NCBI RefSeq assembly: GCF_046530675.1
Contig: NZ_CP172558.1
Location: forward strand, 2,480,001-2,544,000
Direction: 5' to 3'
Length of the DNA stretch: 64,000 bases
From: Chitinibacter sp046530675
GTDB lineage: Bacteria; Pseudomonadota; Gammaproteobacteria; Burkholderiales; Chitinibacteraceae
Below the pieces are notes generated by a model. The model did no database searches. It was not told where the DNA came from and saw only the letters and a list, made by a program, of their open reading frames with translations. Positions 31,674 through 39,855 of this stretch are shown piece after piece (within the stretch, counting starts at the first letter, position 1; every line of letters starts with the position of its first letter). Position numbers and translations under genes: made by a program.

Positions 31674-32546
31674 ATGAGCCGTTCAATTTCTAAATTGGTT
31701 TTACTGGGGACGGGTCTGATTAGTGGCTCGTTTGCTTTAGCTTTAAAGCGTGCGCGTCTGGTCAGTGAAGTGGTCGGCGTTGGACGCAATCCGGCGAATC
31801 TGGCGCGTGCGATTGAATTGCGCGTGATCGACGTGGCGAGCCATGACGCCGCCGAGGCGGTTAAAGATGCCGATCTGGTTTTTCTGGGGACACCCGTCGG
31901 CCAGATGAGCGAACTGATGATGCAGATTGCGCCGCATCTGTCGCCGACATGCATCGTGACCGACGGTGGATCGACCAAACAGGACGTTTGCGCGCTGTAC
32001 CGACAGTGTTTGCCAAATCAACTGGCCTATTGCGTTCCCGGACATCCGATTGCCGGTTCGGATTTATCCGGCGCCAGTGCCGCCACGTATGGCTTGTATG
32101 AAGGCCGCAGAACAGTACTGACACCGCTGGCAGAAACTTCTGCCGAGGCTTTGGCAATGGTTCGCGCGCTGTGGCAGGCTTGTGGTGCGACGGTGTATGA
32201 AATGGACGCAAAAACGCATGACGGCGTTTTTGCCGCAGTGAGTCATGTGCCGCATCTAGTGTCTTTCGCGTATATGAATGCGGTGCTGGGTAAGGATAAT
32301 AGCGGGCAATGTCTCGACTTTGCCGGCACCGGATTTCGCGACTTTACCCGGATTGCCGGCTCGCACCCGGAAATGTGGCGCGATATTACGCTGGCCAATC
32401 GCGAGGCGATTTTGTCTGATTTGCGTGCCAATGTGGCGCAATTGCAAGGGCTAATTTCGTTGATCGAAACAGGCCAGTCGGCAGAGTTGACCGAATACAT
32501 TAACCAGGCCAGCCAGGCGCGCAGTAGCTGGGGTAAAAAGCGTTAA
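31674..32546 (+). CDS. tyrA: Prephenate dehydrogenase
   Basis: TyrA oxidatively decarboxylates prephenate to 4-hydroxyphenylpyruvate. From ATG 31674 it has 290 residues and begins MSRSISKLVLLGTGLISGSF, placing the NAD-binding GxGxxxG at the expected N-terminal position. The frame is open to a TTG at 31590 that overlaps the aroF stop, but those 28 extra residues are not family-like and cover a hairpin. PGHPIAGSDLSGA and DAKTHDGVFAAVSHVPHLVS (catalytic His region) are diagnostic. Confidence 0.92.
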   Translation: MSRSISKLVLLGTGLISGSFALALKRARLVSEVVGVGRNPANLARAIELRVIDVASHDAAEAVKDADLVFLGTPVGQMSELMMQIAPHLSPTCIVTDGGSTKQDVCALYRQCLPNQLAYCVPGHPIAGSDLSGASAATYGLYEGRRTVLTPLAETSAEALAMVRALWQACGATVYEMDAKTHDGVFAAVSHVPHLVSFAYMNAVLGKDNSGQCLDFAGTGFRDFTRIAGSHPEMWRDITLANREAILSDLRANVAQLQGLISLIETGQSAELTEYINQASQARSSWGKKR

Positions 32547-32590
32547 TCAGACTGCGGCACTCTGCCTTTCAAATTACTTTAAGGATTGTT

Positions 32591-33580
32591 ATGACTTATC
32601 AAGCCGCTGCAAATCGCTATGAAACGATGCCATACCGTCGCTGTGGTCACAGCGGCTTGAAGTTGCCAGCACTTTCATTAGGAATGTGGCATAACTTTGG
32701 TGATAACAAGCCCTATGACAATAGCCGCGCAATGGTATTGCGTGCATTCGATCTGGGCATCACGCATTTTGATCTGGCGAACAATTACGGCCCTAAACCC
32801 GGCGCAGCCGAAGAAACGATGGGTAAGTTGCTCAAAACCGATTTGGCAGCGTATCGCGATGAGCTGATTATCAGCAGCAAGGCCGGTTGGGAAATGTGGC
32901 CTGGCCCCTACGGTGATTTGGGTAGCCGCAAATACCTGATCGCCAGCTGCGATCAGAGCCTCAAACGTATGGGGCTCGATTACGTCGATATTTTCTACTC
33001 GCACCGGCCAGATCCCGATACGCCGATTGAAGAAACGATGGGCGCACTTGATAGTCTGGTACGTCAGGGCAAAGCGTTGTACGTCGGGATTTCATCGTAT
33101 TCAGCGGCCGAAACGGCCGTTGCTGCCAAAGTGCTGAAAGAGTTGGGAACGCCATGCATCATTCATCAACCTCAGTATTCGATGTTTGATCGCTGGATTG
33201 AAAACGGCCTGACCGATGTATTGCGTGAGCAAAAAATGGGCAGTATTGCATTCTGCCCATTGGCGCAAGGCTTGCTGACTGATCGCTATCTGAATGGCAT
33301 TCCGGCCGATTCGCGCGCTGCGGATGCGCAAAATCATTTTTTGACCAGTGATAAAGTTGAGTTGCGACTGGCACAAATTAAAGCGCTGAATGAAATCGCT
33401 CATGCGCGTGGGCAGTCACTGGCGCAAATGGCGTTGGCGTGGGCTTTGCAAACGGTGACGTCGGTGATCATTGGCGCCAGTCGGGTGTCCCAAATCGAAG
33501 AAAATGTCGGGGCAGTCAATAACCTGGCGTTTAGCCCTGAGGAGCTAGTCAAAATCGAAGCGATTTTGGCGAAAGTCTGA
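32591..33580 (+). CDS. Aldo/keto reductase, YghZ/Gpr-like
   Basis: A 329-residue NADPH-dependent AKR. The catalytic tetrad is visible: Asp61 and Tyr66 in HFDLANNYG, Lys97 in ISSKAGWEMW, and His138 in IFYSHRPDPDTP. The motif TMPYRRCGHSGLKLPALSLG and the GPYGDLGSRKYL insertion match the YghZ group (L-glyceraldehyde 3-phosphate reductase, methylglyoxal detoxification). The substrate is inferred from the family. AAGGATTGTT precedes the ATG. It appears monocistronic with its own terminator. Confidence 0.88.
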   Translation: MTYQAAANRYETMPYRRCGHSGLKLPALSLGMWHNFGDNKPYDNSRAMVLRAFDLGITHFDLANNYGPKPGAAEETMGKLLKTDLAAYRDELIISSKAGWEMWPGPYGDLGSRKYLIASCDQSLKRMGLDYVDIFYSHRPDPDTPIEETMGALDSLVRQGKALYVGISSYSAAETAVAAKVLKELGTPCIIHQPQYSMFDRWIENGLTDVLREQKMGSIAFCPLAQGLLTDRYLNGIPADSRAADAQNHFLTSDKVELRLAQIKALNEIAHARGQSLAQMALAWALQTVTSVIIGASRVSQIEENVGAVNNLAFSPEELVKIEAILAKV

Positions 33581-33621
33581 TCGAGCCGTTCAATCTCTTG
33601 TCTTTGATCGTTACAATGCAG

Positions 33622-33652
33622 GCCGGAGCGCTTTAGGTGCTCCGGCTTTTTT
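33622..33652 (+). terminator. Terminator after the aldo/keto reductase
   Basis: GCCGGAGC (33622-33629) pairs with GCTCCGGC (33639-33646), followed by T6. It separates this gene from cmk. Confidence 0.88.
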
Positions 33653-33674
33653 AATTCAGATTTCGAGTACACCC

Positions 33675-34349
33675 ATGACCCAGATTTCCGTCATTGCCAT
33701 CGATGGCCCCTCCGCTTCCGGCAAAGGTACTGTTGCTCAGCTGGTTGCCGAGCAGCTAGGTTTTCATTACCTTGATTCGGGCGCAATTTATCGCCTGACT
33801 GCATTGGCCGCGCAGCAGCAGGGGGTATCTTGGTCTGATGAAGAGAAGGTGAGCACTGTGGCTCAATACCTGGATGTGGTATTCGATGGTGAACGCATTT
33901 TGCTTGCACAGCAGGATGTGAGTGCGGCCATTCGCAGCGAAGACATCGGTTCGGGTGCTTCACAAATTGCGGCCTTACCCAAAGTGCGTGCTGCATTGCT
34001 AGCACGTCAGCAGGCGTTTGCCAAAGCGCCGGGCTTGGTCGCCGATGGCCGTGATATGGCATCGGTGGTGTTTCCTGATGCTCCGTTGAAAATTTTCCTG
34101 ACCGCCAGCGCCGCAGCACGCGCCGAGCGTCGCTATAAACAACTGCTTGGCCGTGGAGAAAGTGCTGATCTGGCCGTGATCACGGCAGATCTGGAGGCGC
34201 GCGACGCGCGTGATCGTGCGCGTAGCGTTGCGCCACTGGCTCAGGCTGCTGATGCCTATCTGCTTGACACCACAGAACTGGATATCGACTCCGCGGTAAA
34301 ACAGGTATTGCTCTGGTGGGCAGAAAAACTTAAAGAAAACAACGCTTAA
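33675..34349 (+). CDS. cmk: Cytidylate kinase
   Basis: Cmk phosphorylates CMP and dCMP. The 224-residue protein has the P-loop IAIDGPSASGKGTVAQLVA (about 8-26), YLDSGAIYR, and VADGRDMASVVFPDA. It ends 192 bases before rpsA, the usual cmk-rpsA-ihfB order. A coding copy of the 47-bp element lies at 33824-33870, encoding GVSWSDEEKVSTVAQYL. Confidence 0.96.
   Translation: MTQISVIAIDGPSASGKGTVAQLVAEQLGFHYLDSGAIYRLTALAAQQQGVSWSDEEKVSTVAQYLDVVFDGERILLAQQDVSAAIRSEDIGSGASQIAALPKVRAALLARQQAFAKAPGLVADGRDMASVVFPDAPLKIFLTASAAARAERRYKQLLGRGESADLAVITADLEARDARDRARSVAPLAQAADAYLLDTTELDIDSAVKQVLLWWAEKLKENNA
33824..33870. repeat. 47-bp GGTAT-N37-ATACC element, copy in cmk
   Basis: GGTAT 33824-33828, preceded by GGG, and ATACC 33866-33870, in exact 42-base register. 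The Cmk reading frame passes through without any insertion relative to the family. Confidence 0.6.
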
Positions 34350-34353
34350 GTGC

Positions 34354-34382
34354 TTGATCGAAGTCGATTTTTTCTTTAAAAT
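34354..34382 (+). promoter_or_regulatory. Sigma-70 promoter of rpsA
   Basis: TTGATC (34354-34359), 17-base spacer, TAAAAT (34377-34382), directly after cmk. It predicts a leader of about 150 bases. Confidence 0.65.
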
Positions 34383-34421
34383 GCTCCAATTCGGATTTGG
34401 CTTTGGTCAAATTTGATGCAT

Positions 34422-34440
34422 GCCCGTTGTCATAACGGGC
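34422..34440 (+). promoter_or_regulatory. Hairpin in the rpsA leader
   Basis: GCCCGTT-GTCAT-AACGGGC followed by TTTACTT. In E. coli the rpsA leader folds into hairpins that let S1 repress its own translation without a Shine-Dalgarno. This hairpin and the poor ribosome-binding site of rpsA here fit that pattern; alternatively it is a weak cmk terminator. Confidence 0.45.
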
Positions 34441-34541
34441 TTTACTTATGGTCATCCACCTTTTGTGGCCTGGCTTTTACTAACTAACCCGCTGTGGCTT
34501 GATGTATTGAAAGTCCAACAGCAAATGGAATTTATCCACTA

Positions 34542-36230
34542 ATGACTACCGCTACTATGGAAAGCTTTGCAGCCCTGTTTGAGGAAAGCCTCACCCGTCA
34601 AGAAATGCGTTCGGGCGAAGTGATTACTGCCGAGGTTGTAGGTATCGACAGCAACTTTGTTACTGTAAATGCAGGTCTGAAATCTGAGTCACTGATTCCT
34701 CTGGAAGAGTTCAAAAACGACAACGGCGAAGTTGACGTTAAGATCGGTGATTTCGTACCAGTTGCAATCGATAGCCTCGAAAACGGTTACGGCGAAACTA
34801 AGCTTTCTCGCGAAAAAGCCAAACGTCTGGCTTCTTGGATCGAATTGGAAGACTGTCTGGAACGTGGCGAGATCATGTCCGGCGTTATTTCCGGTAAAGT
34901 TAAAGGCGGCTTGACTGTGATGGTTAACGGTCTGCGCGCTTTCTTGCCAGGTTCACTGGTTGACATTCGTCCAGTTAAAGACACGACTCCTTACGAAGGC
35001 AAACAAGTTGAATTCAAAGTAATCAAACTTGATCGCAAACGTAACAACGTAGTAGTTTCTCGTCGCGCCGTTCTGGAAGATTCTCTGGGCGAAGAGCGTC
35101 AGAAACTGTTGGAAACCTTGAAAGAAGGTTCAATCGTTAAGGGTATCGTTAAAAATATCACTGACTACGGTGCATTCGTTGATCTGGGCGGTATTGATGG
35201 TTTGCTCCACATCACCGATCTGGCATGGCGCCGTGTTAAACACCCATCTGAAGTATTGGCAGTGGGTGATGAACTTGAAGCTAAAGTTCTGAAATTCGAC
35301 CAAGACAAAAACCGCGTATCTCTGGGCCTGAAACAATTGGGCGAAGATCCATGGGTGGGTCTGTCACGTCGTTACCCATCAGGCACTCGCATGTTCGGTA
35401 AAGTCACTAACCTGACTGACTACGGTTCATTCGTAGAAATCGAACAAGGTATCGAAGGTCTGGTACACGTTTCTGAAATGGATTGGACCAACAAAAACGT
35501 TCACCCATCTAAAGTTGTTTCTTTGGGTGATGAAGTTGAAGTGATGATCCTCGACATCGACGAAGACAAACGTCGTATCAGCCTGGGTATGAAACAGTGC
35601 ATGGCTAACCCATGGGACGATTTCGCTGCCAACTTCAAGAAAGGCGACAAACTGAAAGGCGCGATCAAATCGATCACCGACTTCGGCGTGTTCGTTGGCC
35701 TGGCTGGCGGTATCGACGGTCTGGTTCACTTGTCTGACCTGTCTTGGAATGTTCCAGGTGAAGAAGCGGTTCGCAACTTCAAGAAAGGCGACGAAGTTGA
35801 AGCCATGGTTCTGTCTATCGACGTTGAGAAAGAGCGCATCAGCCTCGGCATCAAACAGATGGAAGGTGATCCATTCAACAACTTCATCTCTCAATCAGAC
35901 AAAGGTGCAATCGTTAAGGGTGTGGTTAAATCACTCGACGCTAAAGGCGCTGTAGTTACATTGTCTGAAGAAGTTGAAGGCTACCTGCGTGCGACTGAAG
36001 TTTCACGTGATCGCGTAGAAGACATCCGCACCGTTCTGAAAGAAGGTGATGAAGTTGAAGCGATGATCATCAACGTGGATCGCAAAACGCGCTCGATCAA
36101 TCTGTCTATCAAAGCAAAAGACAGTGCTGATCAGTCTGAAGCGATGAGCAAATTGTCGACTGAGGCCAATGCAGGTACAACCAGCCTTGGCGCATTGTTG
36201 AAAGCCAAGTTGTCAGGTTCTGCTGAGTAA
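34542..36230 (+). CDS. rpsA: 30S ribosomal protein S1 (bS1)
   Basis: S1 recruits mRNA to the ribosome through RNA-binding S1 domains. The 562-residue protein has six: two ribosome-binding (about 20-90 and 105-175), then four strong repeats with ITDYGAFVDLGGIDGLLHIT, LTDYGSFVEIEQGIEGLVHV, ITDFGVFVGLAGGIDGLVHL and a sixth near the C-terminus. Only GGAA is seen upstream of the ATG, i.e. no proper Shine-Dalgarno, as in other rpsA genes. It is followed by ihfB. Confidence 0.97.
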   Translation: MTTATMESFAALFEESLTRQEMRSGEVITAEVVGIDSNFVTVNAGLKSESLIPLEEFKNDNGEVDVKIGDFVPVAIDSLENGYGETKLSREKAKRLASWIELEDCLERGEIMSGVISGKVKGGLTVMVNGLRAFLPGSLVDIRPVKDTTPYEGKQVEFKVIKLDRKRNNVVVSRRAVLEDSLGEERQKLLETLKEGSIVKGIVKNITDYGAFVDLGGIDGLLHITDLAWRRVKHPSEVLAVGDELEAKVLKFDQDKNRVSLGLKQLGEDPWVGLSRRYPSGTRMFGKVTNLTDYGSFVEIEQGIEGLVHVSEMDWTNKNVHPSKVVSLGDEVEVMILDIDEDKRRISLGMKQCMANPWDDFAANFKKGDKLKGAIKSITDFGVFVGLAGGIDGLVHLSDLSWNVPGEEAVRNFKKGDEVEAMVLSIDVEKERISLGIKQMEGDPFNNFISQSDKGAIVKGVVKSLDAKGAVVTLSEEVEGYLRATEVSRDRVEDIRTVLKEGDEVEAMIINVDRKTRSINLSIKAKDSADQSEAMSKLSTEANAGTTSLGALLKAKLSGSAE

Positions 36231-36258
36231 ACCTCTAAAACAGGAATTACTGCAGAAT

Positions 36259-36543
36259 ATGACCAAGTCAGAACTCATCGCAAAACTGGCCGAACGCTAT
36301 CCACAGCTGGTAGCCAAAGATGCGGAGTTAGCCGTGAAGACGATGCTCGATGCGATGGCGCGTAGCCTCGCTCAGGGTCAACGTATCGAAATCCGCGGAT
36401 TTGGCAGCTTCGATTTGAACTACCGCCCGCCACGTGTGGGGCGCAATCCGAAATCGGGTACCAAAGTAGCGGTACCTGAGAAGTTTGTGCCGCACTTCAA
36501 GGCTGGCAAAGAGCTTCGCGAGCGTGTCGATTCAGATGCGTAA
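36259..36543 (+). CDS. ihfB: Integration host factor subunit beta
   Basis: IHF-beta pairs with IHF-alpha to bend DNA sharply at specific sites. The 94-residue protein starts MTKSELIAKLAERYPQLVAK and has the beta-arm RPPRVGRNPKSGTKVAVPEK with the intercalating proline. Its position after rpsA is conserved. Confidence 0.97.
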   Translation: MTKSELIAKLAERYPQLVAKDAELAVKTMLDAMARSLAQGQRIEIRGFGSFDLNYRPPRVGRNPKSGTKVAVPEKFVPHFKAGKELRERVDSDA

Positions 36544-36556
36544 ACGTGATAGCTAA

Positions 36557-36590
36557 TCAAAAGGCGACATCTCCGGGTGTCGCCTTTTTT
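36557..36590 (+). terminator. ihfB terminator
   Basis: GGCGACA (36563-36569) pairs with TGTCGCC (36578-36584), extended by the flanking A and T tracts and ending in T6. Confidence 0.88.
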
Positions 36591-36669
36591 ATTGCCTATC
36601 ATTACGCGCCAAAGTCCGGTGCATAATGAAATTAAGCTACAATAACGCTAAATTTTCCGGAGTAATGTG

Positions 36670-36972
36670 ATGCATTATTTGAGCTGGATTGTGAAGTTTA
36701 TTGTTTTTGTCATCCTGTTTGGCTTTGCCATGCACAATGCGGCATCGGTTGAGCTGAATTTTTTCCTTGGCTATGCCTGGAATGCACCTTTAGCAATGAT
36801 TTTATTGGTGTTTTTTGTCCTTGGGGCATTGTTTGGCATTCTGGCGTGTCTAGGGCAAGTATTTCGCTTACGGCGCGAGCTGGTGCAATTGCGTAAAGAA
36901 ATTAAAACCAAAATTCCTGCGGCTCATTCAGGTGCCGAGCTGATTCTCGAACAACCCAAAGACGCGATTTAA
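36670..36972 (+). CDS. lapA: Lipopolysaccharide assembly protein LapA domain protein
   Basis: A 100-residue inner-membrane protein (DUF1049). It has two hydrophobic segments (YLSWIVKFIVFVILFGFAM and APLAMILLVFFVLGALFGIL), then a basic coiled-coil end RLRRELVQLRKEIKTK. LapA works with LapB in controlling LpxC and LPS levels. CCGGAG lies 7 bases before ATG 36670; GTG 36667 is too close to it. Three bases separate it from lapB. Confidence 0.88.
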   Translation: MHYLSWIVKFIVFVILFGFAMHNAASVELNFFLGYAWNAPLAMILLVFFVLGALFGILACLGQVFRLRRELVQLRKEIKTKIPAAHSGAELILEQPKDAI

Positions 36973-36974
36973 TA

Positions 36975-38150
36975 ATGATTGAAATACAATTTTGGTGGCT
37001 GGTCATTTTGCCGCTTTTTTTTGGCTTGGGCTGGCTGGCGGCGCGGGTTGATATCAAGCACGTGATTGCCCAGAGCAAATCATTGCCTGCGGCTTATTTC
37101 AAAGGCTTGAATCATTTGCTTTCCGGCGAAACGAATAAAGCCATCGAGGTTTATGTTGATATTGCGAAAAACCACGAAGAAACCACCGAGTTGCAATTTA
37201 CATTAGGGCATTTGTTCCGTCGGCGTGGTGAGCTTGAACGGGCAATCCGGATGCACCAGAAATTACTGGCGCGCCGTGATTTGACTGATTCACAAAAAGA
37301 GCAGGCTCAGCTGGAATTGGCTGTGGATTTTATCAAGTCGGGTTTGTTTGACCGGGCTGAAAATCTGCTGCATGAATTATCAGGAACGAATGCCGCTCGT
37401 GCTGCACGAGTAGAATTATTGGCGATTTATCAGCAGGAACATGAATGGCAAAAAGCGATTGAAACTGCCGAGCAGCTGCGCGATGAAAGTCACACCTACC
37501 AGCATGAAATTGCTCAGTTCAAATGCGAGCTGGCTGCCGCTGCTTTAATTCGCAATCAGCCGGAACAGGCGCAAGCCTACTTGGAAAATGCGCTCAATGT
37601 TCATCGGCCATGCGTTAGGGCACGGGTGATGCTCGGTGAAATTCTGTTTGGCAAACAGCAATATCAGGCTGCAATTGATCAATGGCTGATGATTGAAACG
37701 CAAGACTTTGCGTATTTATCGCTGGTCGCACGGCATTTGCTGAATGCCTATGAAAAACTGGGGCAAATTGAAGAAGGGATTGAATTGCTGATCCGCTTTT
37801 TGCAGCGCTACCCGGAGCTTGATGTCGTTGATCTGATTTACGAGCATCTGATTGCCAATCGGGGCGTGGATGCTGCGCATCGCTTTGTGCGGGATCGTTT
37901 GCGCGAAAGTCCGTCAATGCAGGGCTTGCGCAAATTGCTTGAAGCGCATCTGCTGGTAGCACCGGACGATCAAAAGCCCGAGCTCGAAATGATAGGGAAG
38001 CTGCTGCATGACAATACGCGTGAGCACAGCATGTATTATTGCCGCGAGTGCGGTTTTAAAACCCGGCAATTTTTCTGGCATTGTCCCGGCTGCAATGGTT
38101 GGGAAACTTATGCGCCGATTCGTGGTAAACGTCGTAACCAAAGTGAATAA
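36975..38150 (+). CDS. lapB: Lipopolysaccharide assembly protein LapB
   Basis: LapB regulates FtsH-dependent LpxC turnover and so LPS synthesis. The 391-residue protein has an N-terminal membrane anchor (FWWLVILPLFFGLGWLAARV) and a chain of TPR repeats (about 45-330). The C-terminal rubredoxin-type metal site is YYCRECGFKTRQFFWHCPGC, with four cysteines near 355-375. It is co-transcribed with lapA. Confidence 0.95.
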   Translation: MIEIQFWWLVILPLFFGLGWLAARVDIKHVIAQSKSLPAAYFKGLNHLLSGETNKAIEVYVDIAKNHEETTELQFTLGHLFRRRGELERAIRMHQKLLARRDLTDSQKEQAQLELAVDFIKSGLFDRAENLLHELSGTNAARAARVELLAIYQQEHEWQKAIETAEQLRDESHTYQHEIAQFKCELAAAALIRNQPEQAQAYLENALNVHRPCVRARVMLGEILFGKQQYQAAIDQWLMIETQDFAYLSLVARHLLNAYEKLGQIEEGIELLIRFLQRYPELDVVDLIYEHLIANRGVDAAHRFVRDRLRESPSMQGLRKLLEAHLLVAPDDQKPELEMIGKLLHDNTREHSMYYCRECGFKTRQFFWHCPGCNGWETYAPIRGKRRNQSE

Positions 38151-38173
38151 TTTTTTGAAAATAGAGAATTTGT

Positions 38174-38872
38174 ATGTCTTTTGAACCACGCGTCGTCGTT
38201 GCTCTTGATTACCCTAATGCTGCCGCAGCTCTGGCCTTTGCCAAAACGGTGACACCGCAATTGTGTCGATTGAAAGTGGGCAAAGAGCTGTTTACTGCTG
38301 CCGGTCCACAACTGGTTGAAGCGCTGGTTGCGCAAGGTTTTGATGTTTTTCTGGATCTGAAATTTCACGATATTCCCAATACCGTTGCACAAGCTTGCAA
38401 AATGGCTGCCGAACTGGGGGTCTGGATGGTGAATGTTCACGCCTCTGGCGGTCGTAAAATGATGGAAACGACGCGTGAGACACTGGAAAAACTACCACAG
38501 CGACCTTTGTTGATTGCTGTGACTGTGTTGACCAGTATGGGCGGCGACGAGCTGGCCGAGCTGGGTTTGAATGTCACGCCAGCACAACAAGTTGAGCGTT
38601 TGGCGCGACTGACTCAATCGTGTGGTCTTGACGGCGTAGTTTGCTCGGCGCAGGAAGCTGCAATGCTCAAAACGGCATGCGGTCAGGATTTCAAGCTGGT
38701 GACGCCAGGAATTCGTCCTGCAGATGCTGCTGCGAATGATCAGACCCGGATCATGACACCGGCGGCAGCCATTGCAGCAGGTTCTGATTATCTTGTGATT
38801 GGTCGACCAATTACACAAAGTACCGATCCGATTGCGACATTGCAAGGCATTAACGCGTCTTTGTACGCCTAA
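38174..38872 (+). CDS. pyrF: Orotidine 5'-phosphate decarboxylase
   Basis: PyrF converts OMP to UMP. The 232-residue barrel has the catalytic charged array VFLDLKFHDIPNTV (Asp61, Lys63, Asp66), KVGKELFTAAG and the phosphate loop YLVIGRPITQSTDP. It follows lapB as in many Beta- and Gammaproteobacteria. Confidence 0.96.
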   Translation: MSFEPRVVVALDYPNAAAALAFAKTVTPQLCRLKVGKELFTAAGPQLVEALVAQGFDVFLDLKFHDIPNTVAQACKMAAELGVWMVNVHASGGRKMMETTRETLEKLPQRPLLIAVTVLTSMGGDELAELGLNVTPAQQVERLARLTQSCGLDGVVCSAQEAAMLKTACGQDFKLVTPGIRPADAAANDQTRIMTPAAAIAAGSDYLVIGRPITQSTDPIATLQGINASLYA

Positions 38873-38884
38873 GGGGCTCACACG

Positions 38885-39808
38885 ATGCTATTGAAAGACA
38901 GAGTAAAATCGGCTCGCGTACTGGTGGTCGGTGATGTGATGCTGGATCGCTATTGGTTTGGTGATGTCGAACGTATTTCGCCCGAAGCACCTGTACCCGT
39001 TGCCAAAATCAATAAAACCGACGAGCGGGCAGGTGGTGCAGCCAATGTGGCGCGCAATATTGTTGCGCTGGGCGGACAAGCCAAATTGCTGTCGGTGATC
39101 GGTGACGATGAAGCAGGGACAAGTTTGGAGCGTTTGTTGATTAAAGCAGGCGTTGATACCTCATTTCATCGTGATGCGGAAATTTCAACGACGGTGAAAC
39201 TGCGCGTGTTAGCACGTCAGCAGCAATTATTGCGGATTGATTTTGAAGATTTGCCTAGCCATGAAGTGCTGGCTGCCAAACTGGATGATTTTAAAGCCTG
39301 TTTGCAAGAGATCGATGTTGTGATTTTGTCCGACTATGGCAAAGGTAGTCTCGCACATGTTCAGGCGATGATTCAGATTGCCAGAGAGGCTGGTAAGCTT
39401 ATTTTGGTTGATCCAAAAGGTGATGAATACCAGCCCTATGCGGGAGCAACTTTGCTGACGCCGAATCGTAGCGAATTTCGGCAGGTGGCAGGGAGCTGGA
39501 AATCGGACGAGGAGCTGGCGGCCAAGGCCGAAACTTTGCGACAAAAACTGAATCTGACTGCCTTGCTGGTGACGCGTAGCGAAGAGGGGATGACCTTGTT
39601 CAAGCAGGGTCAGGTCGTGCATAAGCCAACGCAAGCGCGAGAAGTTTTTGACGTATCCGGTGCAGGAGATACGGTGATTGCAACGCTGGGGCTAATGCTG
39701 GCTGCCGGGCTTGATTTACCCGAGGCTATGGATTGGTCGAATAAGGCAGCGGGGATTGTTGTGGCCAAGCTGGGTACTGCCGTAGCAAGCGCAGAGGAAT
39801 TGTTCTAG
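38885..39808 (+). CDS. rfaE1: D-glycero-beta-D-manno-heptose-7-phosphate kinase
   Basis: The kinase half of HldE, a ribokinase-like enzyme making heptose 1,7-bisphosphate for LPS core. At 307 residues the HldE nucleotidyltransferase domain is absent, so a separate RfaE2 is expected elsewhere. Features are VVGDVMLDRYWFGDVERISP, GGAANVARNIVALGG and the anion hole DVSGAGDTVIATLGLML. The epimerase of the same pathway, hldD, lies at 56438. A degenerate 47-bp element covers the 3' end and stop codon. Confidence 0.92.
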   Translation: MLLKDRVKSARVLVVGDVMLDRYWFGDVERISPEAPVPVAKINKTDERAGGAANVARNIVALGGQAKLLSVIGDDEAGTSLERLLIKAGVDTSFHRDAEISTTVKLRVLARQQQLLRIDFEDLPSHEVLAAKLDDFKACLQEIDVVILSDYGKGSLAHVQAMIQIAREAGKLILVDPKGDEYQPYAGATLLTPNRSEFRQVAGSWKSDEELAAKAETLRQKLNLTALLVTRSEEGMTLFKQGQVVHKPTQAREVFDVSGAGDTVIATLGLMLAAGLDLPEAMDWSNKAAGIVVAKLGTAVASAEELF

Positions 39809-39819
39809 CGAGCAATACC
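39773..39819. repeat. 47-bp element, degenerate copy at the rfaE1 3' end (GGTAC-N37-ATACC)
   Basis: GGTAC 39773-39777 and ATACC 39815-39819 in the standard register, one mismatch. It spans the rfaE1 stop codon. A further GGGGTAT lies at 39825-39831 but has no partner at +42. Confidence 0.5.
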
Positions 39820-39833
39820 GTGCAGGGGTATTT

Positions 39834-39855
39834 AATCGCGCCAGCTGGCGCGATT
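39834..39855. terminator. Palindrome between convergent rfaE1 and the GGDEF gene
   Basis: AATCGCGCCAG-CTGGCGCGATT, a 22-bp perfect palindrome overlapping the stop codon of the minus-strand gene. T-runs are short, so termination would be weak. Confidence 0.5.

Noticed and set aside
30667..31686. 339-codon open frame on the minus strand
   Set aside because: It lies entirely opposite aroF and the start of tyrA, which have clear family motifs; the antisense product has no recognisable domain and is rich in Arg/His, as expected of a shadow frame.
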